A DNA stretch of 64,000 nucleotides from HXMU1420-2 sp040830545. GTDB taxonomy: Bacteria; Pseudomonadota; Alphaproteobacteria; Rhodobacterales; Rhodobacteraceae. A program made the position numbers and the translations under genes. The notes beneath the pieces were generated by a model. It was not told the origin of the DNA and made no database searches. It saw only the letters and a list, made by a program, of their open reading frames with translations. The stretch spans positions 62,001 through 126,000 of the forward strand of contig JBFOMB010000030.1 in the NCBI GenBank assembly GCA_040830545.1, in the 5' to 3' direction. Below are positions 7,933 through 17,455 of this stretch, in pieces. Each line of letters starts with the position of its first letter. Positions within the stretch are counted from its first letter, which is position 1.

Positions 7933-9240
7933 TCACAGCACGTACCGGCTTACATCCGCAGACTTCGCCAGGTCCCCGATATTGTGTTCGACAAACGCGG
8001 CATCCACGGTAACGGCCTGCCCGGATTGGTCTGGCGCTGTGAACGAGAGCTCCTCAAACACGCGTTCCATCACGGTGTAGAGCCTGCGTGCCCCGATGTT
8101 TTCAACCGACTGGTTCACCTCTGCCGCGATCCGGGCGAGCGCGCTAATCCCGTTTTCGGTGAACGTCACCTCTACCTCTTCGGTCCCCATCAGGGCCGTG
8201 TATTGCCGGGTCAGGGCGTTGTCGGTTTCGGTCAAGATGCGCACAAAATCCGCCTCGGTCAGCGCGCGCAACTCCACGCGGATCGGCAAACGCCCCTGCA
8301 GTTCCGGCAACAGGTCCGAGGGTTTGGCGACGTGAAAAGCGCCCGACGCGATAAACAGGATATGGTCGGTCTTGATCGCGCCATGTTTGGTGCTGACAAC
8401 TGTCCCCTCGACCAACGGCAACAGGTCCCGCTGCACCCCTTCCCGGCTGACATCACCGCCGCGCGTATCAGATCGCGCGCAGACCTTGTCGATCTCATCC
8501 AGGAACACGATGCCGTTTTGCTCCACCGATTCCACTGCAACACGGGTCACTGCGTCGTCGTCCAGTAGTTTATCTGCTTCCTCGCTTATGAGCACTTCAT
8601 AGCTTTCGGCCACCGTCATGCGTTTGCGCACCGTACGCCCGCCAAAGGCTTTGCCGAAAATGTCGCCGATATTCATCATGCCCATGTTCATGCCGGGCTG
8701 ACCGGGAATATCCATCATCGACAGCGGGTTGGAGTTATCCGCCAACTCCAGCTCGATCATTTTATCGTCCAGCTCACCCGCCTTCAGCTTCTTGCGAAAC
8801 ATCTCGCGCGTGCCTTCGCGGGCGTCTTCGCCGGCCAGGGCCTCGATCACACGGTCCTCGGCGGCCTTGTGCGCGTTCGCTTTGACCTCGTCGCGCATAT
8901 ATTCGCGGGTTTGCAGGATGGCGTTGTCCACCAAATCGCGAATGATCTGCTCCACGTCCCGACCAACATAGCCGACCTCGGTAAACTTGGTCGCTTCAAC
9001 CTTGATAAACGGCGCGCGGGCGAGCTTTGCCAGACGTCGGCTAATCTCGGTCTTGCCGACACCGGTGGGGCCGATCATCAGGATGTTTTTAGGATACACC
9101 TCGTCCCGCAGGTCATCCGACAATTGCTTGCGCCGCCAACGGTTACGCAGGGCAACAGCCACGGCGCGTTTGGCGTCTTTTTGGCCGATGATAAACCGGT
9201 CCAGTTCGCTGACGATTTCACGGGGGGTCAGATCGGTCAT
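7933..9240 (-). CDS. hslU: ATP-dependent protease ATPase subunit HslU
   Basis: HslU is the AAA+ unfoldase of the HslVU heat-shock protease. The 435-residue product starts TPREIVSELDRFIIGQ as in the family, with Walker A GPTGVGKT (57-64), the pore motif GYVGRDVE that grips substrates, an inserted I-domain (about 110-245), Walker B IVFLDEIDKV, and a C-terminus ending in SRYVL, which in the family inserts between HslV subunits to activate the peptidase. hslV lies 22 bases upstream in the same operon. Confidence 0.97.
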   Translation of the reverse strand: MTDLTPREIVSELDRFIIGQKDAKRAVAVALRNRWRRKQLSDDLRDEVYPKNILMIGPTGVGKTEISRRLAKLARAPFIKVEATKFTEVGYVGRDVEQIIRDLVDNAILQTREYMRDEVKANAHKAAEDRVIEALAGEDAREGTREMFRKKLKAGELDDKMIELELADNSNPLSMMDIPGQPGMNMGMMNIGDIFGKAFGGRTVRKRMTVAESYEVLISEEADKLLDDDAVTRVAVESVEQNGIVFLDEIDKVCARSDTRGGDVSREGVQRDLLPLVEGTVVSTKHGAIKTDHILFIASGAFHVAKPSDLLPELQGRLPIRVELRALTEADFVRILTETDNALTRQYTALMGTEEVEVTFTENGISALARIAAEVNQSVENIGARRLYTVMERVFEELSFTAPDQSGQAVTVDAAFVEHNIGDLAKSADVSRYVL

Positions 9241-9262
9241 GTTCTATCCTTTGTGTCGGCGA

Positions 9263-9814
9263 TCAGGCCGAAATGCTCTCTACCGTCAGGTTTCCGTTTG
9301 TGTAGACACAAATATCGGCGGCTATAGCCATCGCGCTGCGCGCCACCTCTTCTGCCGATTTGTCGCTGTCCATCATGGCCCGCGCTGCGGCAAGGGCATA
9401 GTTGCCACCAGATCCGATGGCCGCCACATCGTGTTCCGGTTCCAGAACATCACCCGCACCGGTGATCACGAACAGCTCTGCCCCGTCCGTCACGATCAAC
9501 ATTGCTTCCAACTTTTGCAGGTATTTGTCTGTGCGCCAGTCCTTGGCCAGTTCCACGCTTGCGCGGGCCAACTGGCCGGGAGTCGCTTCCAGCTTTGCCT
9601 CCAGCCTCTCCAGCAGTGTAAACGCATCTGCGGTTGATCCCGCGAAACCCGCAACCACCTCGAACCCGCCGGGGCTCAGCCGCCGAACCTTGCGTGCCGT
9701 GCCTTTGATCACGGTTTGGCCCAGCGAAACCTGGCCGTCACCGGCAATCACCACCTGTCCGGCTTTCTTCACGCCAATAATGGTCGTGCCGTGCCACCCG
9801 GGAAAATCCTGCAT
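9263..9814 (-). CDS. hslV: ATP-dependent protease peptidase subunit HslV
   Basis: HslV is the proteasome-like dodecameric threonine peptidase activated by HslU. The 183-residue protein carries GTTIIGVKK, where the first Thr (residue 10 here) is the expected nucleophile, and GDGQVSLGQTV. Two in-frame ATGs lie 12 bases apart; I chose the second (9814) because GGAGG stands five bases before it and lies inside the first possible codons. Translation then starts MQDFPGWHG before the catalytic Thr, so a nine-residue propeptide must be removed, as is usual in alphaproteobacteria and unlike E. coli. A possible heat-shock promoter is upstream. Confidence 0.95.
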   Translation of the reverse strand: MQDFPGWHGTTIIGVKKAGQVVIAGDGQVSLGQTVIKGTARKVRRLSPGGFEVVAGFAGSTADAFTLLERLEAKLEATPGQLARASVELAKDWRTDKYLQKLEAMLIVTDGAELFVITGAGDVLEPEHDVAAIGSGGNYALAAARAMMDSDKSAEEVARSAMAIAADICVYTNGNLTVESISA

Positions 9815-9838
9815 CGCTGCCTCCATTGCTGGCGGACT

Positions 9839-9867
9839 ATATGGCCGTAGCCTGCGCGCTCGACAAG
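9839..9867 (-). promoter_or_regulatory. Possible RpoH (sigma-32) promoter of hslVU
   Basis: On the minus strand CTTGTCG (9867-9861), a 14-base spacer and GGCCATAT (9846-9839) resemble the heat-shock consensus CTTGAAA-N13-15-CCCCATNT (4/7 and 6/8 matches). Position, 25 bases before the hslV start, is right for a short leader. Confidence 0.4.
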
Positions 9868-9909
9868 GGCGTGGTTGCTCGCCTGCGTTTCAACCCCTAG
9901 CGTCCGGCC

Positions 9910-10848
9910 ATGACCACCACACCTGCCTTGTCCATTTACCTTGAGCCTGACCTTCGGCAGAGCGCGGAGGCCGGGCAGCATAATTTCATCCGCCTGATGG
10001 TGGAGGTGGCGGAGGAGTCCGGGTTTCAAGTGGCATTCAGGGATACGGGCCAGACGCAGCGTTTGGCGGCACGCACGCGGTCAGACTACGCGCTGTTTCA
10101 TATGGAGTCGCCGGTTAATGAACGGCATTTGTGCTTTCGTAGAACCTATTATTATCCGTTCTGGGCGATTGAGCCGACTGAAAAACGCTGGGATTGGCAC
10201 GTGGCGCGCACGACGTTTGATCCGACGGATGTGCCACGCAAGGAAGCAGATGGGTTCTTTGCACGCTGGCAAACGCGCTTGTTTTCGGACGCACCGCAGA
10301 AGGCGAGCAGTGCCGGATACGTCTACATCCCGCTTCAGGGTCGACTTTTGGACCATCGGTCGTTTCAGTCGTGTTCTCCGCTACAGATGATCGAAAATGT
10401 GTTGGAACATGACCACGCGCGCGAAATCGTCGCCGCGCTGCATCCGAAAGCGAAGTATTCAACCGCAGAATTGGACAAGCTGGATGCGCTGGCGCGGAGA
10501 TTTCCCCGACTCAGAGTCGAAACAGGCGACATGGAACGCTGGCTGACCGGATGTGACTATGTGGTGACACAAAACTCGTCAGCCGCGTTTTCAGGGTACT
10601 TTTTCAGGAAACCAGCAGTGCTGTTTGCGCAGATCGACTTTGGCCATATCGCAAATCAGGTGCGCTCGATGGGGCCAGAGGATGCGATTCAGTCCGCCAT
10701 GGACCTACGCCCGGACTATGCCGGTTACATCCACTGGTTCTGGCAACGCATGTCGATCAATGCGGGGCGACCCGATGCCAAGGACCGGATCGCTGATGCG
10801 TTTCGCAGGAACGGTTGGCCGGTCACTCGGCCAGCGCGATCAGATTGA
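9910..10848 (+). CDS. Uncharacterised protein with capsule/Kdo-transferase-like C-terminal half
   Basis: The 312-residue product is soluble, with no signal peptide or membrane helix. I do not recognise a named family with certainty. The C-terminal half has VTQNSSAAFSGYFFRKPAVLF followed by a hydrophobic strand, which resembles the nucleotide-sugar-binding part of KpsC/KpsS-type capsule glycosyltransferases and other GT-B proteins (S/T-x-x-x-x-E/A-A with a downstream K/R-P-V). The first 150 residues are rich in Arg, Trp and Tyr. It stands alone between divergent hslV and convergent trxA, overlapping the trxA 3' end by 9 bases, with no other polysaccharide genes in the window. A role in surface glycan synthesis is only an inference. 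Confidence 0.55.
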   Translation: MTTTPALSIYLEPDLRQSAEAGQHNFIRLMVEVAEESGFQVAFRDTGQTQRLAARTRSDYALFHMESPVNERHLCFRRTYYYPFWAIEPTEKRWDWHVARTTFDPTDVPRKEADGFFARWQTRLFSDAPQKASSAGYVYIPLQGRLLDHRSFQSCSPLQMIENVLEHDHAREIVAALHPKAKYSTAELDKLDALARRFPRLRVETGDMERWLTGCDYVVTQNSSAAFSGYFFRKPAVLFAQIDFGHIANQVRSMGPEDAIQSAMDLRPDYAGYIHWFWQRMSINAGRPDAKDRIADAFRRNGWPVTRPARSD

Positions 10849-11160
10849 CTCGTCAATCCAGCTTTGCAGCGCGGCCTTGGGCGCTGCGCCTGCCCGGTTC
10901 GACACAACCTCGCCGTCCTTGAAGATGAACAGCGCCGGGATGCCGCGCACGCCCAGGCTGGCTGCGGCATTGGGGTTAGAATCCACGTCGACCTTGGCGA
11001 CTTTTACCTTGCCTTCGTATTCCGAAGACAGCTCTTCCAACGCGGGTCCGATCTGTTTGCAGGGGCCGCACCATTCTGCCCAGAAATCGACAACGACAGG
11101 AATGTCGGAGTTGCGAACTTCGGCGTCAAAGGTGTCATCGGTCACGGCGACTGTGGACAT
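10840..11160 (-). CDS. trxA: Thioredoxin
   Basis: The 106-residue protein is a typical thioredoxin: FWAEWCGPCK with redox Cys31 and Cys34, the KVDVDSNP strand and the cis-proline loop GIPALF. It reduces disulfides of ribonucleotide reductase, peroxiredoxins and other cytosolic proteins. I chose the ATG at 11160 over one 33 bases upstream because GGAG lies nine bases before it and the translation starts MSTVAVTDDTF like family members. It follows addA by 38 bases on the same strand. Confidence 0.95.
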   Translation of the reverse strand: MSTVAVTDDTFDAEVRNSDIPVVVDFWAEWCGPCKQIGPALEELSSEYEGKVKVAKVDVDSNPNAAASLGVRGIPALFIFKDGEVVSNRAGAAPKAALQSWIDESI

Positions 11161-11198
11161 GGGTTTTCTCCAAAGGGGGGAAGTTTCGGACACCGAAC

Positions 11199-14100
11199 CT
11201 AGGAACCACCCCCGGCGGCGTCAACCCATCCTGTACGTGCCAGCGCATCTGTCACAATATCGTGTGGCATCCGCATAAGCTGCGCGGTGTTGGTCCAGAC
11301 AATTGCCGTTTCGATGGTACGGCCGGGATAAACCTGTTTCAGAGCATGGGCATAGGCTCCCATTTGGCGGAGGATCCCTTCGGGACAGGCGGCAGTTGTT
11401 TCGGGGACACCCCTTTTCGATTTGAAATCGACCGCCATAATGTGATCGTCTGAAACAATCAGACGGTCGATGACACCCAATAACCGTTGGGCCCCGAAAT
11501 CGGCGGTGATCGTCACCTCGGCAAGTGATTCCCCTGCGAAAACAAACTGCAGGTCCTTGGTCGCCAGAAGCGTTTCTACTTCGTCGATTATGTCAGGGTC
11601 GTGGTCATCCGGCAGCAACCGCGCGGCCGCCTCTCGCTTTTGGCTCTCTGGCAAGTCCGGCAGGTGCTCCAGCAACAGGTGGATGTGCGTCCCCCGCTCG
11701 GTCGCTTCGTCACTGTCCAACCCACCCTCACCCGGTAATGCCTTGGCCCCGCCGAGGTCCGAGGGGCTGAGCACGGTCTTTTGCAGCTGCGGCTTTGTTG
11801 GTTCAAAGCTCGGTTCAGGTGCATGAGTCGGTACAGCGTCGGTCCGGCCATCTGTCTGGCAGGGTAACTCATCCCAATCCAGATGCGACAACCGCAGACC
11901 CATGCCGTCCGGCATCTCTTCCGGTAATGCCCCGGCGCGGGTTAACGCATCCTGAACCGTTGCGTACCAACTGTCCCCAACATCACCGGTCTTGCCTGCT
12001 GCCGCGATAATCAACCACTTTTCAGCCCGTGTTAGAGCCACATACAACAGCCGGTCCCGTTCTCGCAGCTCGACCTGTTGCCGCTCCTCCAGCGCCTGTT
12101 TCATGTTCGGCGGCATGTCGGATTTCGGAACCCGCCACAGGGGTATATCATCGGCCAGCAGGATCTCGGACCCCTGAGGCATCCGTCGCACGCCTGTGTC
12201 AGGCAAGATCACAATCGGCGCTTCCAGCCCCTTGGCCCCATGCACGGTCATGACCCGAATCAGATCGCCGGACGTGTCGCTTTGGCGTTTGATTTCCAGG
12301 TCGTTGGTTTCCATCCAGACCAAAAACCCGGTCAATCCCGGTATCTGGTTCTGCTCATACGCCAGTGCCTGACTGAGCAGCGCGTTGATCCCGTCCTCTG
12401 CCTCTTTCCCCAGCCGTGCAATCAACCGCTGTCGCCCCCGATGTCGGGTCAGAATGCGTTCAATCAGATCAAAGGGTCGCAGAAAATCGGCCTGTCGCCG
12501 CAGGTCGTCCAGCACCGCCAAGGTTCTTTCAAATTCGTCACGCCGTTGTCGAAGTGCTTGCCACAAAAACGGAGTATCCCGTTTGTGCGCCAGGTCATAC
12601 AAGGCTTGTTCGTCCCATCCGAACAAGGGCGACCGCAGCACCTCTGCCAAAGATAGGCTGTCTTCTGGAGTTGCCAGAAACCGCAATAAAGACGCCAAAT
12701 CCTTTACGGCGAGTTCCGCGCCAACCCGCAGGCGGTCTGCACCCGCAATCGGCAGGTTTCTGGCTTTGCAGGCTCTGATAATCTCAGAAAACAGATCGGA
12801 TCGGCGTTGCAGCAAGATCAGGAAATCACCGGGTTTGATGGGACGCGCGGCAAAGGTGCCGGGTTCGTTACCATCAATCGGGATCGGCGTACGTTCGGCC
12901 AGCATCCTACCGATTTCATCCGCAATCTGATCGGCCAGGATCCGGGTGTGGTGCATCGGGCTGGGCCGGTCGACCGGGTCTGTCCAATGCCCATCCTCTT
13001 GCGGCGTGGCTTCTGGCACTGGGGGCCACAGATCCACGCGTCCGGGCAGGTCTGATTTGAACGCGCGGTGTTGGCCGTCCGCGGCAAAGCCGGAGTCTTC
13101 TTTCCCCTCAAACACCAGATCAACCAGACGCAGGATCGCGTCCGAAGACCGGAAACTGTATTCCAGCGTCAAATCTTGCAGGCCCGACCCAACCTCCTGA
13201 AATCGGCTCCTAAACTCCGCCTGCATCTTGGAGAATTCGCGCGGGTCCGCCCCCTGAAACGAGTAGATCGACTGTTTCTGATCCCCCACAACGAACAGCG
13301 TGCGCTCACCTTCCCGCGCGCCATCCCCCGCCGTGAACTCTCGCGCGATGCGTTCGATAATGTCCCACTGTTCCGGGCTGGTATCCTGCGCCTCGTCCAC
13401 CAGAATGTGGTCGATCCCGCCGTCCAGTTTGTACAGCACCCACTCCGACATGTCGGACGTGTCCAGCAACCGGCGTGTGATCCTGATCAGGTCGTCGAAG
13501 TCCAGCCATCCTTGCGCCCGTTTCCGCGATTCCAGATGTTGCAGGAAAGCCGTTGCGAACTGATGCAGCGCAAATGCCTTGTCGGCAGCCAAAACAGCCA
13601 ATCGCCGGGGCCGGGCGTCTTCGACCCGCATCATCAGGGCCTGTAACTGGTCCAGATCAGCGCCCAACGCCTCGCGGCAGTCTTTGGTTGGGAAACTGGA
13701 CAGTTTCGCGGCGAAGGGCGTTTTGGCGGTTTCCCCAAACAGAAACAGCTTCTCCAGAACGGGCAAGGCCGTGTGATCCCAGGCCCTAATCCCACGTAGC
13801 GTAGCGGCCCCCTTGCTGTCTGTGGATTTGTGCTGTTCCAAAACAGGACAAATCGAGTCTAACAAAGTTGATTCATCTCCCAATACCACACTGGTGACGA
13901 CAGTGTTCAGTGTCTCGTCCGGCCCCACGCCCAGTGCCCGTCTCAACTGTTGCAGATCAGCCGGAACCGCAAACGCATCCCGATGCCCTGTGATCGCCTC
14001 CACCAGTTCGGGCAGAGATTGGTCCGTTGCGTGGCGACACACTGCTTCGATAACCGGGCGGTCAGGCCCTTCGGCCATGTCGTTCAGGATTTCGTCCTTC

Positions 14101-14558
14101 ATAAGCGCCGCCGCGCGATCGTCCATCTCGCGGAAGGCTGGGCTGACCCCGGCCTCCAGTGGAAACCGCCGTAGCAAGGACGCGCAGAACGAATGGATCG
14201 TCTGAATCTTCAGGCCACCGGGCGTTTCGATGGCTTTGGCAAACAATGTCCGCGCACGCCGCAATTGGTCGCCCGGAATGTCCGTGCCCACGCCCAACCC
14301 GACTAAAACCGCCCGCAACTGAGCGTCTTCCAGCATCGCCCACTCGCCCAATCGCTGGAACAACCGATTCTGCATCTCGCCTGCTGCGGCCTTGGTATAA
14401 GTCAGGCATAAGATTTTCTGTGGGTCCGTGCCGCCCAGCAGCAATCGCGCCACACGGTCTGTCAAAACCCGCGTTTTTCCTGACCCTGCGTTCGCAGCCA
14501 GCCAGGTATTCATGTTGGGCTGCGCTGCCTGGTTTTGCCGTTCGGTTGCCGCGTTCAT
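11199..14558 (-). CDS. addA: Double-strand break repair helicase-nuclease AddA
   Basis: AddA is the UvrD-like helicase-nuclease of the AddAB complex, the alphaproteobacterial counterpart of RecBCD, which resects DNA ends for RecA loading. The 1119-residue product has Walker A ANAGSGKT (about 22-29), Walker B VDEAQDT, the helicase motif TVHGAKGLE, and a C-terminal PD-(D/E)XK nuclease domain with GVIDRLIV and VDFKSKR. Length matches the alphaproteobacterial AddA class. Its ATG overlaps the addB stop by 4 bases. Confidence 0.95.
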   Translation of the reverse strand: MNAATERQNQAAQPNMNTWLAANAGSGKTRVLTDRVARLLLGGTDPQKILCLTYTKAAAGEMQNRLFQRLGEWAMLEDAQLRAVLVGLGVGTDIPGDQLRRARTLFAKAIETPGGLKIQTIHSFCASLLRRFPLEAGVSPAFREMDDRAAALMKDEILNDMAEGPDRPVIEAVCRHATDQSLPELVEAITGHRDAFAVPADLQQLRRALGVGPDETLNTVVTSVVLGDESTLLDSICPVLEQHKSTDSKGAATLRGIRAWDHTALPVLEKLFLFGETAKTPFAAKLSSFPTKDCREALGADLDQLQALMMRVEDARPRRLAVLAADKAFALHQFATAFLQHLESRKRAQGWLDFDDLIRITRRLLDTSDMSEWVLYKLDGGIDHILVDEAQDTSPEQWDIIERIAREFTAGDGAREGERTLFVVGDQKQSIYSFQGADPREFSKMQAEFRSRFQEVGSGLQDLTLEYSFRSSDAILRLVDLVFEGKEDSGFAADGQHRAFKSDLPGRVDLWPPVPEATPQEDGHWTDPVDRPSPMHHTRILADQIADEIGRMLAERTPIPIDGNEPGTFAARPIKPGDFLILLQRRSDLFSEIIRACKARNLPIAGADRLRVGAELAVKDLASLLRFLATPEDSLSLAEVLRSPLFGWDEQALYDLAHKRDTPFLWQALRQRRDEFERTLAVLDDLRRQADFLRPFDLIERILTRHRGRQRLIARLGKEAEDGINALLSQALAYEQNQIPGLTGFLVWMETNDLEIKRQSDTSGDLIRVMTVHGAKGLEAPIVILPDTGVRRMPQGSEILLADDIPLWRVPKSDMPPNMKQALEERQQVELRERDRLLYVALTRAEKWLIIAAAGKTGDVGDSWYATVQDALTRAGALPEEMPDGMGLRLSHLDWDELPCQTDGRTDAVPTHAPEPSFEPTKPQLQKTVLSPSDLGGAKALPGEGGLDSDEATERGTHIHLLLEHLPDLPESQKREAAARLLPDDHDPDIIDEVETLLATKDLQFVFAGESLAEVTITADFGAQRLLGVIDRLIVSDDHIMAVDFKSKRGVPETTAACPEGILRQMGAYAHALKQVYPGRTIETAIVWTNTAQLMRMPHDIVTDALARTGWVDAAGGGS

Positions 14559-17455
14559 CGGACTTCCCTCGGCACGGCGTCAGCGCTATGATCCCATTCG
14601 CCGAACCGGGCCAGTTGGTCGTAGTCGCCTGCCTCGGCTTCCTTCTGAACGGCGCGGCGGGAGGTGAAGCCCTGATTTTCGTCCTCATAGGCTCTGATCA
14701 GGCCCAAAAATTCGGCCCAAACCTCTTCTGGTGTTTGATCCGCAATCGGCGCTGGCACTTCTACCGGCGACCGTCCCAACCCAATGAACCGCGCATCGGA
14801 AACGGGACCTTTGTCCAAAGCTCCCGCGCCGAACAAGGTCACCATGGCCGTTTCCAGCAGAAGCTGTTTGTCAAAATGCGCTTGTTCTTTCTTGCTGGGC
14901 GGCGTGCCGGTTTTGTAGTCCAGCAACCGGTAGCTGCCATTGTCCAAACGGTCGATCCTGTCAGCCACGCCACGCAATTGAAACTCGGGGTCCTGAGATT
15001 TCGCGATAAGCCGTTTTTCCAAGGCAACATGTGAACCGGTTGTTTGCCGGGCCTGCTCTTGTGAAACAAACCAATCTGCAACCGCCTGCATCCGCGCAAA
15101 CCATAAACGACGCGCGATGGGCCATGGCACCTCGGCCTCGATAACTTCACGTACAACGGTCAGGAAGTCGTCAACACTCAATGCAGAGCCTGTTTCCACT
15201 GCTCGCTCTAGTACCGAGTGGATTACGGTCCCCCGCAGCAATGCATCCGGCTCCGTGACCAACGGGTCCAGAGGCCGCAGGCGCAAAACATGTTTCGCAT
15301 AGATCGCGTATGGATCGCGGATCAGACGTTTGATTTCCGTCACTGACAGGGATTTCGGACGCGCCGCGCTGGGCGGTCTGGGGGACGGGCGCGGATTTGG
15401 CGGGACAGGGTCGGCATGATCCAACGCGGTTGCCTGTGCGAGCCATGTTTTGCCCCGCGCGCGCATCCGGTTCAGCGCGTCAGTTCCGCCTGCTTCAGGC
15501 AAACCAGCCAGAAGGTTGGTCAACCGGTTAAGCCAGCGGGATGGAACCGTTTCGGATTCGTCGGACTTGGTCGCCCGCGTTAGAATGACTTCTGGCGCAT
15601 TTATGGCTTGCTGCCAGTCATGCGCTGACAGCCCAATCCGCCGTTCCGGCAACAGCAACCCAGCCTGATCGCGCAGGACGCGGTTCAGCCAGGGGTCGGG
15701 CGCGGGTGCTTCGGGCCATGACCCTTCGTTCAATCCTCCGAGAATGACCAAATCGGCCCCCTGAACCCGAGCTTCCAGGGTGCCCCAGATCATGATCCGG
15801 CCATCTGGCGCGTCCCTGTCCCGCACTGTGCTGCCCCGCAGGACAAGGTCCAAAACGCTGAGGAATTCCCGTGCGGTTAACTCGAACTCGCCCGCGCCCA
15901 TCTCTAGCAGCGGGGTGATGGTGTCCCTCGCGGCGCGACCGGCTGCTTCCTTCCACAACTCGCCCTCACCAGCGGTGCCAGACGAAATCGCCTCGGCGAA
16001 CCGGACCAAAGTCTGCGCCCAGTCGGAAACGGGCAACGTTGACGAAACCTCCGGCACAAAGACCGAAGTTTTGACCCATTCTTCCCATTCAGGGTCTGTT
16101 TCCACGCGGCCCCATTCCACCTGGGTTGGGGAAAACAGTCCCTTGCGGCGAATGAACAACTCCAAATCGCGCGTAAATCGCAGGTGCGGTCCTCGGTCCT
16201 GTCCCGAATGGGTCAGCGGGTGTTTCAGCAGCGCGATCAGGGTTTCATTCTTGATCGGCTGATGAAACAACTCAGCCACTTGCCGCAAAAAGCGCCCCGG
16301 CGGAGACAAATGCAGCGGCATACCCGCGCTGTCATCTGGCTTGATGACCCACCGGTCCAACGCAGCGGTCACTTGTCGGGTTAACATGCGATCCGGCGTG
16401 ATCAGGGCGACGGTTTTACCCGCCTCAGCCCCGGATTTGAGGCACAGGGCAATGGCGGAGGCCTCATCCCTCGGCGACTGTGCCTCGATCAGGGTCATGT
16501 TTCGTGTCGCGGCTTCCAAACCCCCTAGCGCCGGCCCTTCGTCCAGCCACGCGTCCGTAAAAGGGGCGGGTCGCATGGCCAAGGAAACCAGCCGCGCGCG
16601 TTCTGGCACGGCTGATCCTTGCGGGGTCCAGGGCTTCAGGTCGGTTGGAAGTATGTCCAACCGGCGCATCAGTTTCAAAAACCGGTATTGTGGGTGGTCC
16701 TCGCCCGTCAGGGCGGAACCCAATTGTTGCCACATCTCGTTTGGGGCATCGAAGTCGTATCCGGGCAAGATCACGGCCCCTTGTGGCAACTTGGAAACCG
16801 CTTCCATCAGCCAGGCTGTTGTGCCGCGCGATCCGGTGGAACCGGCCAACAGGATCGGCCGTGTCGGTGGCGAGGCAGCCCAGTTGGTTGTCAGGCCCGC
16901 CACCAGTTCTCGCTGCGCTGCTTCGCCATCCGGCAAGGTTTCAACCGATGCCAGATAATGCTCGGCAAGGGTGATGAACCTCTTGGTGCGCTCCCAATGA
17001 CCGGATTGGTCCGAGACGTCCAAATCCAGGATCGCCTGAGTAGAGACACCTTCGCCGTGCATTTCATCGATCAACGCGGCAAGGCTGTCCGCCAGGTCCA
17101 GAGCCGTCTCAGCCGGTGCCAGACTGGGGTCGGAGCGGATTAGCCCGGAAATCAATCTCGCCAATTCCAAACGTCTGCGCAGGGGTGTCGCGACCTTCTC
17201 TGGCAAGGGCGCACCGGGTAGGAAATGGAGATCTGCCACCGTCAATATGCGGGGCAGCAGCAGCGCGCCCTGGTCCGCGAATAATCCAGTCACCCGACGC
17301 GCCATGCGGCGCGTGTTCACCACAAGGATGACGCGGGCCAAATCCTCTGGCGCGGCCCCGGCCATGCGGGTCAATATCCCCCTCACCAGCGCCTCGGGGA
17401 AGTCAACGCCGAGCGGCACACCAAACAAGCGGGGAGTTGGAGAGGGATCAAACAT
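14555..17455 (-). CDS. addB: Double-strand break repair protein AddB
   Basis: AddB is the second subunit of the AddAB end-resection complex, with a helicase-like fold that has lost ATPase function in the alphaproteobacterial type, and a C-terminal nuclease. In the 966-residue product the N-terminal FAAP-like region lacks a P-loop, and the nuclease domain is clear near residue 845: GVADRIDRLDNGSYRLLDYKTG, holding the D...DYK catalytic motif. It overlaps murU by 8 bases upstream and addA by 4 downstream, so the two nuclease subunits are translated together. Confidence 0.93.
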   Translation of the reverse strand: MFDPSPTPRLFGVPLGVDFPEALVRGILTRMAGAAPEDLARVILVVNTRRMARRVTGLFADQGALLLPRILTVADLHFLPGAPLPEKVATPLRRRLELARLISGLIRSDPSLAPAETALDLADSLAALIDEMHGEGVSTQAILDLDVSDQSGHWERTKRFITLAEHYLASVETLPDGEAAQRELVAGLTTNWAASPPTRPILLAGSTGSRGTTAWLMEAVSKLPQGAVILPGYDFDAPNEMWQQLGSALTGEDHPQYRFLKLMRRLDILPTDLKPWTPQGSAVPERARLVSLAMRPAPFTDAWLDEGPALGGLEAATRNMTLIEAQSPRDEASAIALCLKSGAEAGKTVALITPDRMLTRQVTAALDRWVIKPDDSAGMPLHLSPPGRFLRQVAELFHQPIKNETLIALLKHPLTHSGQDRGPHLRFTRDLELFIRRKGLFSPTQVEWGRVETDPEWEEWVKTSVFVPEVSSTLPVSDWAQTLVRFAEAISSGTAGEGELWKEAAGRAARDTITPLLEMGAGEFELTAREFLSVLDLVLRGSTVRDRDAPDGRIMIWGTLEARVQGADLVILGGLNEGSWPEAPAPDPWLNRVLRDQAGLLLPERRIGLSAHDWQQAINAPEVILTRATKSDESETVPSRWLNRLTNLLAGLPEAGGTDALNRMRARGKTWLAQATALDHADPVPPNPRPSPRPPSAARPKSLSVTEIKRLIRDPYAIYAKHVLRLRPLDPLVTEPDALLRGTVIHSVLERAVETGSALSVDDFLTVVREVIEAEVPWPIARRLWFARMQAVADWFVSQEQARQTTGSHVALEKRLIAKSQDPEFQLRGVADRIDRLDNGSYRLLDYKTGTPPSKKEQAHFDKQLLLETAMVTLFGAGALDKGPVSDARFIGLGRSPVEVPAPIADQTPEEVWAEFLGLIRAYEDENQGFTSRRAVQKEAEAGDYDQLARFGEWDHSADAVPREVR

